Shown: in pieces, positions 8,667 to 16,479 of the stretch
Layout: the number at the start of each line of letters is the position of its first letter
Position numbering within the stretch: position 1 is the first letter of the stretch
Assembly: GCF_009877435.1 (NCBI RefSeq)
Contig: NZ_WXEX01000003.1
Span: 124,001-188,000, forward strand
Direction: 5' to 3'
Origin: Heliomicrobium gestii
GTDB taxonomy: Bacteria; Bacillota; Desulfitobacteriia; Heliobacteriales; Heliobacteriaceae
DNA length: 64,000 bases
Program-made: the position numbers and the translations under genes
The notes under the pieces: model-generated
What the model was told of the DNA's origin: nothing
The model's input: the letters and a program-made list of their open reading frames with translations, nothing else
Database searches by the model: none

Positions 8667-8927
8667 ATGGAATTGACTCGGACCCTTTATGTGGGCAATT
8701 TGCCTTGGGCAACGAAGCCCGAAAACCTGACGGATCTCTTTTCCCCCTACGGGGAGGTGCTGAGCAGCCGGATCATCACAGACAGAGAGACAGGGCGATC
8801 AAGAGGATTCGGTTTCGTCGAGGTCAGAGATGAAGACGCCGAGCGCATGGTGGAAGCCATGAACGGCGCCGAGTATGAAGGCAGGATGCTGACCGTCAAC
8901 GAGGCCAAGCCCAGACAGGACCAATAA
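8667..8927 (+). CDS. Single-RRM RNA-binding protein
   Basis: 86 residues consisting of one RNA recognition motif. RNP2 is LYVGNLPW and RNP1 is RGFGFVEV, both with the aromatic residues that stack on RNA bases; the C-terminus is short and charged. Bacterial RRM proteins of this size bind RNA in the cytoplasm, some in cold response, but their roles are poorly known. ATG with GGTGAGGTG ahead. It sits between nadD and yqeK, interrupting an otherwise conserved order. Confidence 0.9.
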   Translation: MELTRTLYVGNLPWATKPENLTDLFSPYGEVLSSRIITDRETGRSRGFGFVEVRDEDAERMVEAMNGAEYEGRMLTVNEAKPRQDQ

Positions 8928-8942
8928 AAGAATTTATATGCA

Positions 8943-8970
8943 CCTCCTAGACCGTAATGGGATAGGAGGT
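8943..8970 (+). promoter_or_regulatory. Hairpin sequestering the yqeK ribosome-binding site
   Basis: ACCTCCTA pairs with TAGGAGGT over 8 bp with a loop of about 12 bases. The right arm is the AGGAGG ribosome-binding site of yqeK. As no T tract follows, this looks like a translational control stem, not a terminator. Confidence 0.55.
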
Positions 8971-8976
8971 TTATTA

Positions 8977-9615
8977 TTGTGTATGACGGAAAGGATGATC
9001 CTGTTGGGAGATTGGCAAGCCATCAGCCGGCGACTGAAGGAAGATCTGGCCCGTGCATTGAGCCCCCGTCGCTACGCCCATACGGTGGGGGCCGGCGAGA
9101 CGGCCTTTCGATTGGCAGTCCGGTGGGGCGCCGACGCCGAGCGGGCCCGTGTGGCCGGACTGCTTCACGACATCGCCCGCGAGTGGCGGGCCGATCGGCT
9201 GATCGAGGCCTGTGAGGAAGCCGGTGTTTCTCTCCACCCGTGGGAGCGAAAACAGGCCGAAATCCTCCACGGGTACGCCGGCGCCTGGTGGGCGGCAAGG
9301 GAGTACGACTTCGATGACGACGAGGTGCTCGAGGCGGTGCGCCATCACACGGTCGGCCATCCCGGCATGGGGCTTTTGGCAAAGATCGTCTACGTTGCCG
9401 ACAAGATCGAGCCGAACCGGACCTACAAGGGTGTAGAAACGCTCCGAGACTTGGCCGAACAGTCGCTGGACCGGACTGTGCAGGCTTGTCTCGATCAGGC
9501 GATCCAGCATGTTCTCCGCAAGGGCACACTGTTGCACCCCCTTACGGTGGAGACGCGCAATTGGCTGATTTTGGAGCAGAAGAGGGAAGACGCCTGCAGT
9601 CAAAAACATAGCTGA
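8977..9615 (+). CDS. yqeK: YqeK-family HD-domain hydrolase
   Basis: 212 residues. YqeK proteins are HD-superfamily phosphohydrolases shown to cleave diadenosine tetraphosphate. HD motifs visible: RYAHTVGAGETA, LLHDIAREW, VRHHTVG and KIVYVADKIEPNR. The TTG is chosen because it lies 7 bases after AGGAGG; an ATG two codons later is the alternative. Stands between nadD and rsfS as in other Firmicutes, with only the RRM gene inserted ahead. Its ribosome-binding site can be masked by the hairpin upstream. Confidence 0.9.
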   Translation: MCMTERMILLGDWQAISRRLKEDLARALSPRRYAHTVGAGETAFRLAVRWGADAERARVAGLLHDIAREWRADRLIEACEEAGVSLHPWERKQAEILHGYAGAWWAAREYDFDDDEVLEAVRHHTVGHPGMGLLAKIVYVADKIEPNRTYKGVETLRDLAEQSLDRTVQACLDQAIQHVLRKGTLLHPLTVETRNWLILEQKREDACSQKHS

Positions 9616-9647
9616 TCATGGATCACAATTAGGGAGGAACCAATACA

Positions 9648-10016
9648 TTGGGACAAGACAGCAAAGCAGCGGCCATCGCCATCGCCGAAGCGGCCGCCGA
9701 TAAGAAAGCCTACGAGATCACGCTCCTCGATCTGCGAGGCAAATCGAATGTGACCGACTACTTTGTCCTTTGCAACGGCAATTCGACGCCCCAGGTGCAG
9801 GCCATCTGCATGAACATCGAAGAAAAACTGAAAGACTACGGCCGCCGCACCCTCCGTGTCGAAGGGTACCGCGATGGGCGCTGGGTGCTGATGGATTACG
9901 GCGATGTGGTCGTTCACATCTTCCGCCCCGAGACGCGGGATCACTATGCCCTGGAACGCCTCTGGGGCGACGCGCCGAAGGCGGTGGAGCCAAACTTCGA
10001 AGAGTTCCTCCAGTAA
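9648..10016 (+). CDS. rsfS: Ribosome silencing factor RsfS
   Basis: 122 residues. RsfS binds L14 on the 50S subunit and blocks joining to 30S when nutrients are short. Family core KSNVTDYFVLCNGNS, then RVEGYRDGRWVLMDYGDVVVHIF and RDHYALERLWGDA. TTG start with AGGGAGGAAC 8 bases upstream. Last gene of the nadD-yqeK-rsfS group. Confidence 0.95.
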   Translation: MGQDSKAAAIAIAEAAADKKAYEITLLDLRGKSNVTDYFVLCNGNSTPQVQAICMNIEEKLKDYGRRTLRVEGYRDGRWVLMDYGDVVVHIFRPETRDHYALERLWGDAPKAVEPNFEEFLQ

Positions 10017-10093
10017 GCTCTCAACAGCAGCGTGAGTGGTAACCAATAGGTGAATCGATAGGAAGCGGATTGGACAGGCACAGGAGCGGACCT

Positions 10094-10756
10094 ATGAATA
10101 TTTTCGATGTGATCGGACCGGTTATGATCGGTCCGTCCAGCTCCCATACCGCCGGCGCCGTGCGTCTCGGCAATGTGGCCCGCCTGATCCTGGGCGAAGC
10201 TGTCATGGAGGCCCGGATCGGCCTCCACGGCTCCTTCGCCGAGACCCACCGGGGCCATGGCACTGACCGGGCCCTGGTGGCCGGTCTGCTTGGCTGGGCC
10301 ACCGATGACCTGCGCATCCCCAACTCTTTTGAATTTGCTGAAACGGCCGGTTTGGCGGTGACTTTTTCCGACATCAATCTGGGGGAACTGGCCCACCCGA
10401 ACTCGGTTCGGTTTAATCTGATCGGGCAAGCGGGAACCCGTTCAGATGTCACCGGCGCATCCATCGGCGGCGGGCGCGTCCAGGTAACCCGTGTGGATGA
10501 TTTTCCCGTCGAATTGACCGGCGACTTTGCCACACTGCTGGTCACCCACCATGACCAGCCTGGTGTGATCTCCCTGGTGACGGCTGTATTGGGCCAGCAG
10601 GGGATCAACATCGCCCAGATGCGAGTCTCGCGAGAACAGAAGGGCGCGCGGGCGCTGATGGTGCTGGAGACGGATCAGACCGTCACCGATGAAGCCTTGC
10701 GCGCTATCGCTGCGCTGCCGCCCGTGGAGAGGGCGCGACGGATTCAAATCGACTGA
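10094..10756 (+). CDS. sdaAB: L-serine dehydratase, beta subunit
   Basis: 220 residues. With the alpha subunit it deaminates L-serine to pyruvate and ammonia using a 4Fe-4S cluster. Starts MNIFDVIGPVMIGPSSSHTAGAVRLG, the family signature. A C-terminal ACT domain (about 148-218, LLVTHHDQPGVISLVTAVLG) is probably regulatory, sensing serine. ATG chosen from CAGGAG ahead and from the family start; an upstream ATG gives eight unrelated residues. The alpha gene follows after 16 bases. Confidence 0.95.
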   Translation: MNIFDVIGPVMIGPSSSHTAGAVRLGNVARLILGEAVMEARIGLHGSFAETHRGHGTDRALVAGLLGWATDDLRIPNSFEFAETAGLAVTFSDINLGELAHPNSVRFNLIGQAGTRSDVTGASIGGGRVQVTRVDDFPVELTGDFATLLVTHHDQPGVISLVTAVLGQQGINIAQMRVSREQKGARALMVLETDQTVTDEALRAIAALPPVERARRIQID

Positions 10757-10772
10757 ACGAGGGGGCGCGCGT

Positions 10773-11681
10773 GTGGCCCAAAAGCTGTCCTTGCAGCAGT
10801 GGATTGCGCAAGCGGAAGAGAAAAACCTCACTTTTGCAATGTTTTGCCTGCAGCGGCAGGCAGCTGACCTGGAAACGACGGAAGCGGCGATCCTGGCCCG
10901 CATGGAGGCGCTCCTGCCGGTGATGCGGGACAGCATCCAGGCCGGATTGCAGGGCCACCGTTCCGTCGGCGGCCTTGTCGGCGGCGACGCCGCGAAGATG
11001 GCCGCCTATGGCGCGGAATGCCCCGGCAACAGCGTCGTCGGGCCGGTTCTGGCCGACGCGGTGACGATGGCCCTGGCGGTAGGCGAAGCGAACGCCTCCA
11101 TGGGCCGGATCGTGGCCGCTCCGACGGCCGGGTCGAGCGGCGTGTTGCCGGCGGTGCTCTTTGCGCTGGGCAAATCCCGCCGTTTATCAAATAAACAGCT
11201 GGCCGAGGGGCTCTTGGTGGCAGGCGCCATCGGCATGGTCATCGCCTCCCGGGCGACTCTTTCCGGAGCGGCCGGCGGCTGTCAGGCCGAATGCGGCGCG
11301 GCAGCGGCGATGGCCGCCGGAGCGGCGGTGGACCTTTGCGGCGGCAAGCCAGCCCAGGTCGGCGACGCTGTCGCCATGGCCTTGAAAAACATGCTGGGAC
11401 TCGTCTGCGATCCCGTCGCCGGCCTCGTTGAGGTCCCTTGTGTCAAACGCAACGCCGGCGCTGCCGCTCAGGCTCTCGTCGCTGCCGAGATGGCCCTCGC
11501 CGGAGTCACCAGTGTCATCCCTGTCGATGAGGTGATCGACGCTATGGGTTCCATCGGCGCCGCTCTGCCGGCGGCGTTGCGTGAGACGGCCCGAGGCGGT
11601 TTGGCCGATACGCCTACGGGGCGGGAGTGGGCGAAAAGGCTCTTTGCCGGCAAGGGAGAAGGAAATTCCACAGAAACGTAG
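10773..11681 (+). CDS. sdaAA: L-serine dehydratase, alpha subunit
   Basis: 302 residues, the iron-sulfur subunit. Conserved features: PTAGSSGVLPAVLFA, GGCQAECGAAAAMAAGA and GLVCDPVAGLVEVPCVKRN, which hold the cysteines expected to bind the 4Fe-4S cluster. GTG start in VAQKLSL, 16 bases after the beta-subunit stop with a GAGGGGG site; a longer reading would begin inside the beta gene. Serine catabolism of this type is common in anaerobic Firmicutes. Confidence 0.95.
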   Translation: MAQKLSLQQWIAQAEEKNLTFAMFCLQRQAADLETTEAAILARMEALLPVMRDSIQAGLQGHRSVGGLVGGDAAKMAAYGAECPGNSVVGPVLADAVTMALAVGEANASMGRIVAAPTAGSSGVLPAVLFALGKSRRLSNKQLAEGLLVAGAIGMVIASRATLSGAAGGCQAECGAAAAMAAGAAVDLCGGKPAQVGDAVAMALKNMLGLVCDPVAGLVEVPCVKRNAGAAAQALVAAEMALAGVTSVIPVDEVIDAMGSIGAALPAALRETARGGLADTPTGREWAKRLFAGKGEGNSTET

Positions 11682-11703
11682 GTAGGTGAGTAATCTCGAC
11701 AAG

Positions 11704-11724
11704 AACCGAGAAGCGGTTTTTTCT
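11704..11724 (+). terminator. Short terminator after sdaAA
   Basis: AACCG-agaag-CGGTT followed by TTTT. The stem is only 5 bp, so it may be weak, but it lies right after the serine dehydratase genes. The rest of the gap to the next gene is AT-rich. Confidence 0.5.
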
Positions 11725-11885
11725 GTATCGTTTTGTTTCATATAAAAAAAAACATATCAAATTGAGACAAGGAGAGCGAGAAAGCAATCTTCACTCAGTT
11801 TGGTTTTAAAATGATGGTAGGGTATATAACGAGTTTTTGGGCAAAAGGAATCCTGTTTCCAGTCATTTTTGAATAAACGGCGATC

Positions 11886-11902
11886 TTGGCTTGATTCTTG
11901 CA
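11886..11902 (+). promoter_or_regulatory. Candidate sigma-54 promoter
   Basis: TTGGC-N7-TTGCA, with GG and GC separated by 10 bases as required for the -24/-12 elements. It lies 23 bases ahead of the start codon of the threonine-synthase-like gene, so the start site would fall just before the ribosome-binding site. No activator gene is in the window. Confidence 0.4.
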
Positions 11903-11924
11903 TGGATAAATCAAGTGAGGTGAG

Positions 11925-13169
11925 ATGATGAAACACGTTCAAGCGCTTCAGTGCATCCATTGCGGGAAACAGTATGACCCCGGCGAAGTTGACTATTACT
12001 GTCCCGCCTGTGGTTACCATGAGGGCATCCTGGATGTGATCTACGACTATGAGGCCATTAAGGCCGAGATGGATCCGAAGACATTCACTGCCGGCGGACC
12101 CCGTTCCATGTGGCGGTACCTGCCGCTCCTGCCTGTCGCCGAACCGGAGCGGATCAGCCACCTGCAGGTCGGCTGGACACCCCTCTACGCCGCCCCAAAA
12201 CTGGCGGCAACGCTTGATGTGGCTGCCTGTTGGGTGAAGGACGAAGGGCGCAACCCGACCGCCTCGTTTAAAGATCGGGCCAGCGCCGTCGGGGTGCTGA
12301 AAGCGCTGGAAAAGGGCGCTTCCCGGATCACCTGCGCCTCCACCGGCAACGCCGCCTCGTCGTTGGCCGGCTTCGCCGCCGCCGCTGGCCTGCCGGCTTC
12401 CATCTTCGTGCCCAAACGGGCGCCGGAAGCCAAAGTGGCCCAGTTGCTCGTCTTCGGCGCCCAGGTCTTCTCCGTCCAGGGAACCTATGATCAGGCCTGG
12501 GAGCTCTGCATGGCGGCGAGCGCTCATTTCGGTTGGTATAACCGCAACTGCGCCATCAATTCCTACTTGATCGAAGGGAAGAAGACGGTGGCGCTGGAAC
12601 TGGTTGAGCAGTTTCGAGAGCGGGGAACCATTCCCGACTGGGTCGTCGTCTCTGTCGGCGACGGCTGCACCATCGGCGGCGTCTGGAAAGGCTTCCAGGA
12701 GATGCAGCGCATCGGTTGGATCGAACAGACGCCCAAAATCCTTGGCGTGCAGGCTGCCGGCTGCCAGCCCTTTGTCACCGCGTGGCGGGAGGGGAAGGGG
12801 CTCACCCCTTGTGAGGCCGACACCCTGGCCGATTCCATCGCTGTGGGCCACCCCCGTAATTTTGCCAAAGGGTTGCGAGCGGTCGTTGAATCGGGCGGCG
12901 CCTATGTGGCCGTCCCCGACGAGGCCATCTTGGAGGCGATGACCACCTTGGCTCGCAAAACCGCCGTATTCGGCGAACCAGCCGGCGTCACCGGCGTGGC
13001 TGGTGTGCAGGAGGCCCGTCGCCAGGGAATCATCGGACCGGACGATTCGGTGGCCATCATCGTCACCGGCAATGGACTCAAAGACATCGCCAGCGCCATC
13101 CGGGCCGCCGGGCAGCCCTTGTCGGTTGAGCCGGAACTGGAGGCGGTGCAGCGCGCAGTGACGGCCTAA
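11925..13169 (+). CDS. Threonine-synthase-family PLP enzyme
   Basis: 414 residues. An N-terminal zinc ribbon has Cys10/13 and Cys26/29 (CIHC, CPAC). The PLP lysine is Lys116 in NPTASFKDRAS, followed by the phosphate loop STGNAASS and TGNGLKD near the end. This is the ThrC fold. The usual reaction is O-phosphohomoserine to threonine, but no homoserine genes are nearby and the gene leads a catabolic and transport block, so a lyase or related role on another amino acid is possible. Two adjacent ATGs are present; GTGAGGTGAG upstream fits either. Threonine synthase remains the safest family call. Confidence 0.8.
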   Translation: MMKHVQALQCIHCGKQYDPGEVDYYCPACGYHEGILDVIYDYEAIKAEMDPKTFTAGGPRSMWRYLPLLPVAEPERISHLQVGWTPLYAAPKLAATLDVAACWVKDEGRNPTASFKDRASAVGVLKALEKGASRITCASTGNAASSLAGFAAAAGLPASIFVPKRAPEAKVAQLLVFGAQVFSVQGTYDQAWELCMAASAHFGWYNRNCAINSYLIEGKKTVALELVEQFRERGTIPDWVVVSVGDGCTIGGVWKGFQEMQRIGWIEQTPKILGVQAAGCQPFVTAWREGKGLTPCEADTLADSIAVGHPRNFAKGLRAVVESGGAYVAVPDEAILEAMTTLARKTAVFGEPAGVTGVAGVQEARRQGIIGPDDSVAIIVTGNGLKDIASAIRAAGQPLSVEPELEAVQRAVTA

Positions 13170-13195
13170 GCCGAAATTGCAATTGCAACTTCGGC
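13170..13195. repeat. 26-bp near-perfect palindrome
   Basis: The sequence from GCCGAAATTGCAA to TTGCAACTTCGGC is self-complementary except for one mismatched pair. It begins right after the stop codon of the threonine-synthase-like gene and has no T tract, so it is more likely an operator or an mRNA-stabilising stem than a terminator. The remaining 170 bases up to the next gene show no further clear element. Confidence 0.5.
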
Positions 13196-13369
13196 AGTAC
13201 ATAACGGCGCGCAGGATCCAACGACTGCCCAACCTCCGTGCAGCGAAACAGGAGGAAGATCGCACAATCACGGCGAAAAGAAAAAGACAAGGCAGTTATA
13301 GAGATTGAGGCAGTGCGGAAAACATCACGGGGTTTGCCCAGAGGGCGTTCCCCCGAAGGAGGAACAACC

Positions 13370-14725
13370 ATGTCTCGAATTCCCTTCGGACCCACATATG
13401 ATGAGATGCTGCGCCCGGAAACCCTCGATGGTTCAGTGCGCGCTCAGGCGCTGACCGCTTTGCAGGAAAACGAACTGGACCCGATCAACCTCTTCAACAT
13501 CACCTGGAAAAACGCCGGCAACCAGGTGCGCAAGGTCGTCCTGCCGCCGGCCCTCACCGGCATCGACGCCAATGTCGTCGTCATGCTGGGCTGCGGCTTT
13601 CCATCCGGCTCCCACAAGGTGGGCCCCGCTTACAGCACCTTGATCGAGGGACTTGTTGACGGCGAGATCGTCCCCGGCGTACATACCATCCTCGGTCCGT
13701 CGACAGGCAACTTCGGCATCGGCACCGCCTACATCTCCCGGTTGCTGGGCTTCCGGTCTATCGTCATCATGCCCGATAACATGAGCAAAGAGCGCTACGA
13801 ACGGATCCGCAAGTACGGCGGCGAATTGGAACTGACGCCGGGCAGCGAGTCTGATGTGATCTTGACACTGGAACGGACCCATGAGATGATGAAAAACCCG
13901 GCCTACAAAGCCTTGGCCCAATTTGAACTCTTCCCGAACTACCGCTTCCACCGCCATGTGACCGGCAACAGCGCCATCGAGGCCGTCCAGGGCGTCGGCA
14001 ATGGGCGCATCGCCGGCTTCGTCTCCGCCCCCGGTTCGGCAGGCACCCTTGCCGCCGGCGACCAGATCAAAGCGATCTATCCCGAGGCCAAGATCGGCGC
14101 GCTGGAACCCTATGAGTGCTCCACCCTGGCCGATGGCGGGCGCGGCCAGCACCGCATCGAGGGCATCGGCGACAAGATGTGCACCCTCATCCACAACGTG
14201 CTGACCACTGATTTCATCATCCTGATCCGTGATGAAGAAACCGTCCAGGGATTGAAGATCTTCCGCGACGGCGTGGAAGCCCTCGTCCAGATGGGCGTCG
14301 ATCGCGATTTCGCCCTCTCCATCCGTGACTGGTTCGGTCCCTCCGGCATCTGCAACATCCTGGGCGCCATCAAAATGGCCAAGTTCCTTCGCCTCGGCCC
14401 TGGGGACAACGTGGTCACCGTCGCCACCGACGGCTTTGACCGCTACCACTCGGTGATGGAAGACCTGGACCGCCGCTACCTGGAGACAGCGCCCTTTGTC
14501 CTGGAACGGTGGGCGAAGGACATCTTCCTTGGCGCCGACGACCAGCAGGTCTTCGATGTCCGGCGCGACGACAAGAAAGAGCGGCTCTTTCAGCAGAAGG
14601 AAAACGACTGGCTCAAGTTCGGCTACAGCATGGACTTCCTCAACGCCATGCGCGACGCCGGCTTCTGGGAGGACCAGTACGCCAAGGTCCAGGTTTACAA
14701 CGAAAAAATCGCCGCCAGCCGCTAG
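13370..14725 (+). CDS. PLP-dependent enzyme, cysteine-synthase-like fold
   Basis: 451 residues of the fold-type II PLP family (tryptophan synthase beta/cysteine synthase superfamily). The candidate PLP lysine is in SGSHKVGPAYS, with a phosphate loop at GPSTGNFGIG and a second glycine loop at APGSAGTLAAG. Longer than O-acetylserine sulfhydrylase (about 310). The substrate is unknown. The ATG follows GAAGGAGG by 7 bases; upstream in-frame codons give a basic stretch unlike the family. It shares orientation with the preceding PLP gene and the transporter genes that follow, which suggests amino-acid or nucleoside-derived substrates. Confidence 0.75.
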   Translation: MSRIPFGPTYDEMLRPETLDGSVRAQALTALQENELDPINLFNITWKNAGNQVRKVVLPPALTGIDANVVVMLGCGFPSGSHKVGPAYSTLIEGLVDGEIVPGVHTILGPSTGNFGIGTAYISRLLGFRSIVIMPDNMSKERYERIRKYGGELELTPGSESDVILTLERTHEMMKNPAYKALAQFELFPNYRFHRHVTGNSAIEAVQGVGNGRIAGFVSAPGSAGTLAAGDQIKAIYPEAKIGALEPYECSTLADGGRGQHRIEGIGDKMCTLIHNVLTTDFIILIRDEETVQGLKIFRDGVEALVQMGVDRDFALSIRDWFGPSGICNILGAIKMAKFLRLGPGDNVVTVATDGFDRYHSVMEDLDRRYLETAPFVLERWAKDIFLGADDQQVFDVRRDDKKERLFQQKENDWLKFGYSMDFLNAMRDAGFWEDQYAKVQVYNEKIAASR

Positions 14726-14885
14726 GCAGGGAACGCGCCCTGTCGTCTGCCATCGGTCGCACACGGCTTCAATTCCTATCCTTACAATAGCGGGAAAAGA
14801 CGCCATGATCGGCCATAAAGCAATGGCGATGGCCATCTGAAACGGCGAAATTAAAGCCAAAAATCAAGAATACATTGTTGAGGTC

Positions 14886-14914
14886 TTGCTTTTCCGGCGG
14901 TCTGGGAATAAAAT
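14886..14914 (+). promoter_or_regulatory. Candidate promoter of the BMP transport operon
   Basis: TTGCTT, 17-base spacer, TAAAAT. It would give a leader of about 215 bases that includes the hairpin at 14973. The -35 match is modest. The stretch between the PLP gene and this point holds only a short CAGGG/CCCTG stem. Confidence 0.4.
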
Positions 14915-14972
14915 TACAAGTATCAGGGGAAATGGGTCGGAACGACAGAACAGAATGACAGAAGGGCAATGG

Positions 14973-15021
14973 CGCCCTTCACCGCGAAGGGAAGAGGCCG
15001 CGTGGTGAAGGGCCTTTTGTT
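14973..15021 (+). terminator. Terminator or attenuator in the BMP leader
   Basis: CCCTTCACC-GCG pairs with CGC-GTGGTGAAGGG (one bulged base) and is followed by CCTTTTGTTTGT. It lies 120 bases before the lipoprotein start. It either ends the PLP-enzyme transcript or acts as an attenuator in the transporter leader. I do not recognise a purine riboswitch upstream of it. Confidence 0.6.
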
Positions 15022-15137
15022 TGTGCCATGAAGAACTTTCGTGGGGAGGGATGAAAAAGCGGCGAGGGATAGAGAACCGAAACCCTCGCTACACCGGCGC
15101 GAAAGAAGACCAAATAATAAAACGGGGAGGATGCATC

Positions 15138-16265
15138 GTGAAATTCAAAACGAAGACGCTGGCAATTCTCTTGAGCCTTACGCTCGTGCTCGGTCTCGTT
15201 CTGACCGGCTGCGGCGGACAACCCACGGCTTCTCAGCAACCGGCCGGCGACAACAAAGCCGCTGGCGACAAAGTTAAGGTGGCTTTCGTGTACGTCGGAC
15301 CTGTCGGTGACGCCGGCTACACCTACGCCCATGACCAAGGTCGCAAATACCTGGAAAAAGAAATGCCCAATGTGGAAACATCCATCGTGGAATCGGTGCC
15401 GGAAGGCGCTGACGCCGAGCGGGTGCTCACCGAACTGGCCACCAAAGGCAACAAGATCATCTTCGCCACCAGCTTCGGCTATATGGACTATGTGATCAAA
15501 GTGGCCCAGAAGTTCCCCGATGTGACGTTCCTCCATTGCTCCGGCTATAAAACCGCTCCCAACGTCGGTACATACTTCGGCCGCATCTACCAGGCTCGTT
15601 ACCTCTCCGGTCTCGTCGCCGGCAAGCAGTCCAAGAGCAATGTCATCGGCTATGTGGCTGCCATGCCCATTCCGGAAGTCATCCGCGGCATCAACGCCTT
15701 CACCCTCGGTGTGCGGGAAGCCAACCCCAACGCCACTGTGAAGGTTGTCTGGACCAACACCTGGTATGATCCCGCCAAAGAAAAAGACGCCGCCAAGAGC
15801 CTTCTTGACGCCGGCGCCGACGTGATCGCCCAGCACCAGGACACCCCTGCGCCGATGCAAGCTGCTGAAGAAAAAGGCAAGTTCGGCGTCGGCTACAACA
15901 CGGACATGAGCTCCTTCGCCCCGAAAGCTGTCCTGACCGGTCCCGTCTGGAACTGGGGTCCCTACTATGTGAAAACCGTCAAAGCTGTCGTGGACAAAAC
16001 CTGGAAGTCGGAACAGTACTGGGGCCCCATGTCTGACAAGGTTGTTGACCTGGCTCCCTACGGTCCCATGGTGAGCGACGACGCCAAAGCCCTGGTCGCC
16101 AAGAAGAAAGAGTCCATCCTGAAAGGCGAATGGGACGTCTTCAATGGCCCGATCAAAGATCAATCCGGTCAGGTGAAAGTGCCGGAAGGTTCCAAGATGA
16201 CCGACAAAGAAATGCTCGAGTTCAACTGGTTCGTTCAGGGTGTGGACGGAACCATTCCTAAGTAA
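15138..16265 (+). CDS. BMP-family substrate-binding lipoprotein
   Basis: 375 residues. Signal peptide with lipobox LTGC near residue 26, so it is membrane-anchored by lipid. The mature part belongs to the BMP/Med/PnrA family, whose members bind nucleosides or purine-like ligands: VAFVYVGPVGDAGYTYAHDQG, ATSFGYMDYV and VGYNTDMSSFAP are characteristic. It feeds the ABC transporter downstream. The GTG is chosen because GGGGAGG precedes it and it places the signal peptide at the N-terminus. The ligand cannot be fixed from sequence. Confidence 0.9.
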   Translation: MKFKTKTLAILLSLTLVLGLVLTGCGGQPTASQQPAGDNKAAGDKVKVAFVYVGPVGDAGYTYAHDQGRKYLEKEMPNVETSIVESVPEGADAERVLTELATKGNKIIFATSFGYMDYVIKVAQKFPDVTFLHCSGYKTAPNVGTYFGRIYQARYLSGLVAGKQSKSNVIGYVAAMPIPEVIRGINAFTLGVREANPNATVKVVWTNTWYDPAKEKDAAKSLLDAGADVIAQHQDTPAPMQAAEEKGKFGVGYNTDMSSFAPKAVLTGPVWNWGPYYVKTVKAVVDKTWKSEQYWGPMSDKVVDLAPYGPMVSDDAKALVAKKKESILKGEWDVFNGPIKDQSGQVKVPEGSKMTDKEMLEFNWFVQGVDGTIPK

Positions 16266-16396
16266 ATCATCACCTAACCGAACAGACGATTCGCTACCAG
16301 CCCTTTCTGGAAAACAAGCGATCCCAAAACAAAGAGTATTCATTTCAAACGACAGGTTTTCCCATCACGTAGGTGCCCAAGCATCAGAAGATGGTC

Positions 16397-16424
16397 GCCG
16401 TCCGCCGGTTTTCCGGCGGACGGC
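16397..16424 (+). promoter_or_regulatory. Strong intercistronic hairpin
   Basis: Perfect 12-bp stem GCCGTCCGCCGG/CCGGCGGACGGC with a TTTT loop, in the 205-base gap between lipoprotein and ATPase genes. No T tract follows. Such stems often protect the upstream mRNA so that the binding protein is made in excess over the transporter. Confidence 0.6.
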
Positions 16425-16479
16425 AAGCCGTTTGTCGGGGCTGATTTTGCAAACGACAACATAGGGTAGGGTGCATGCA

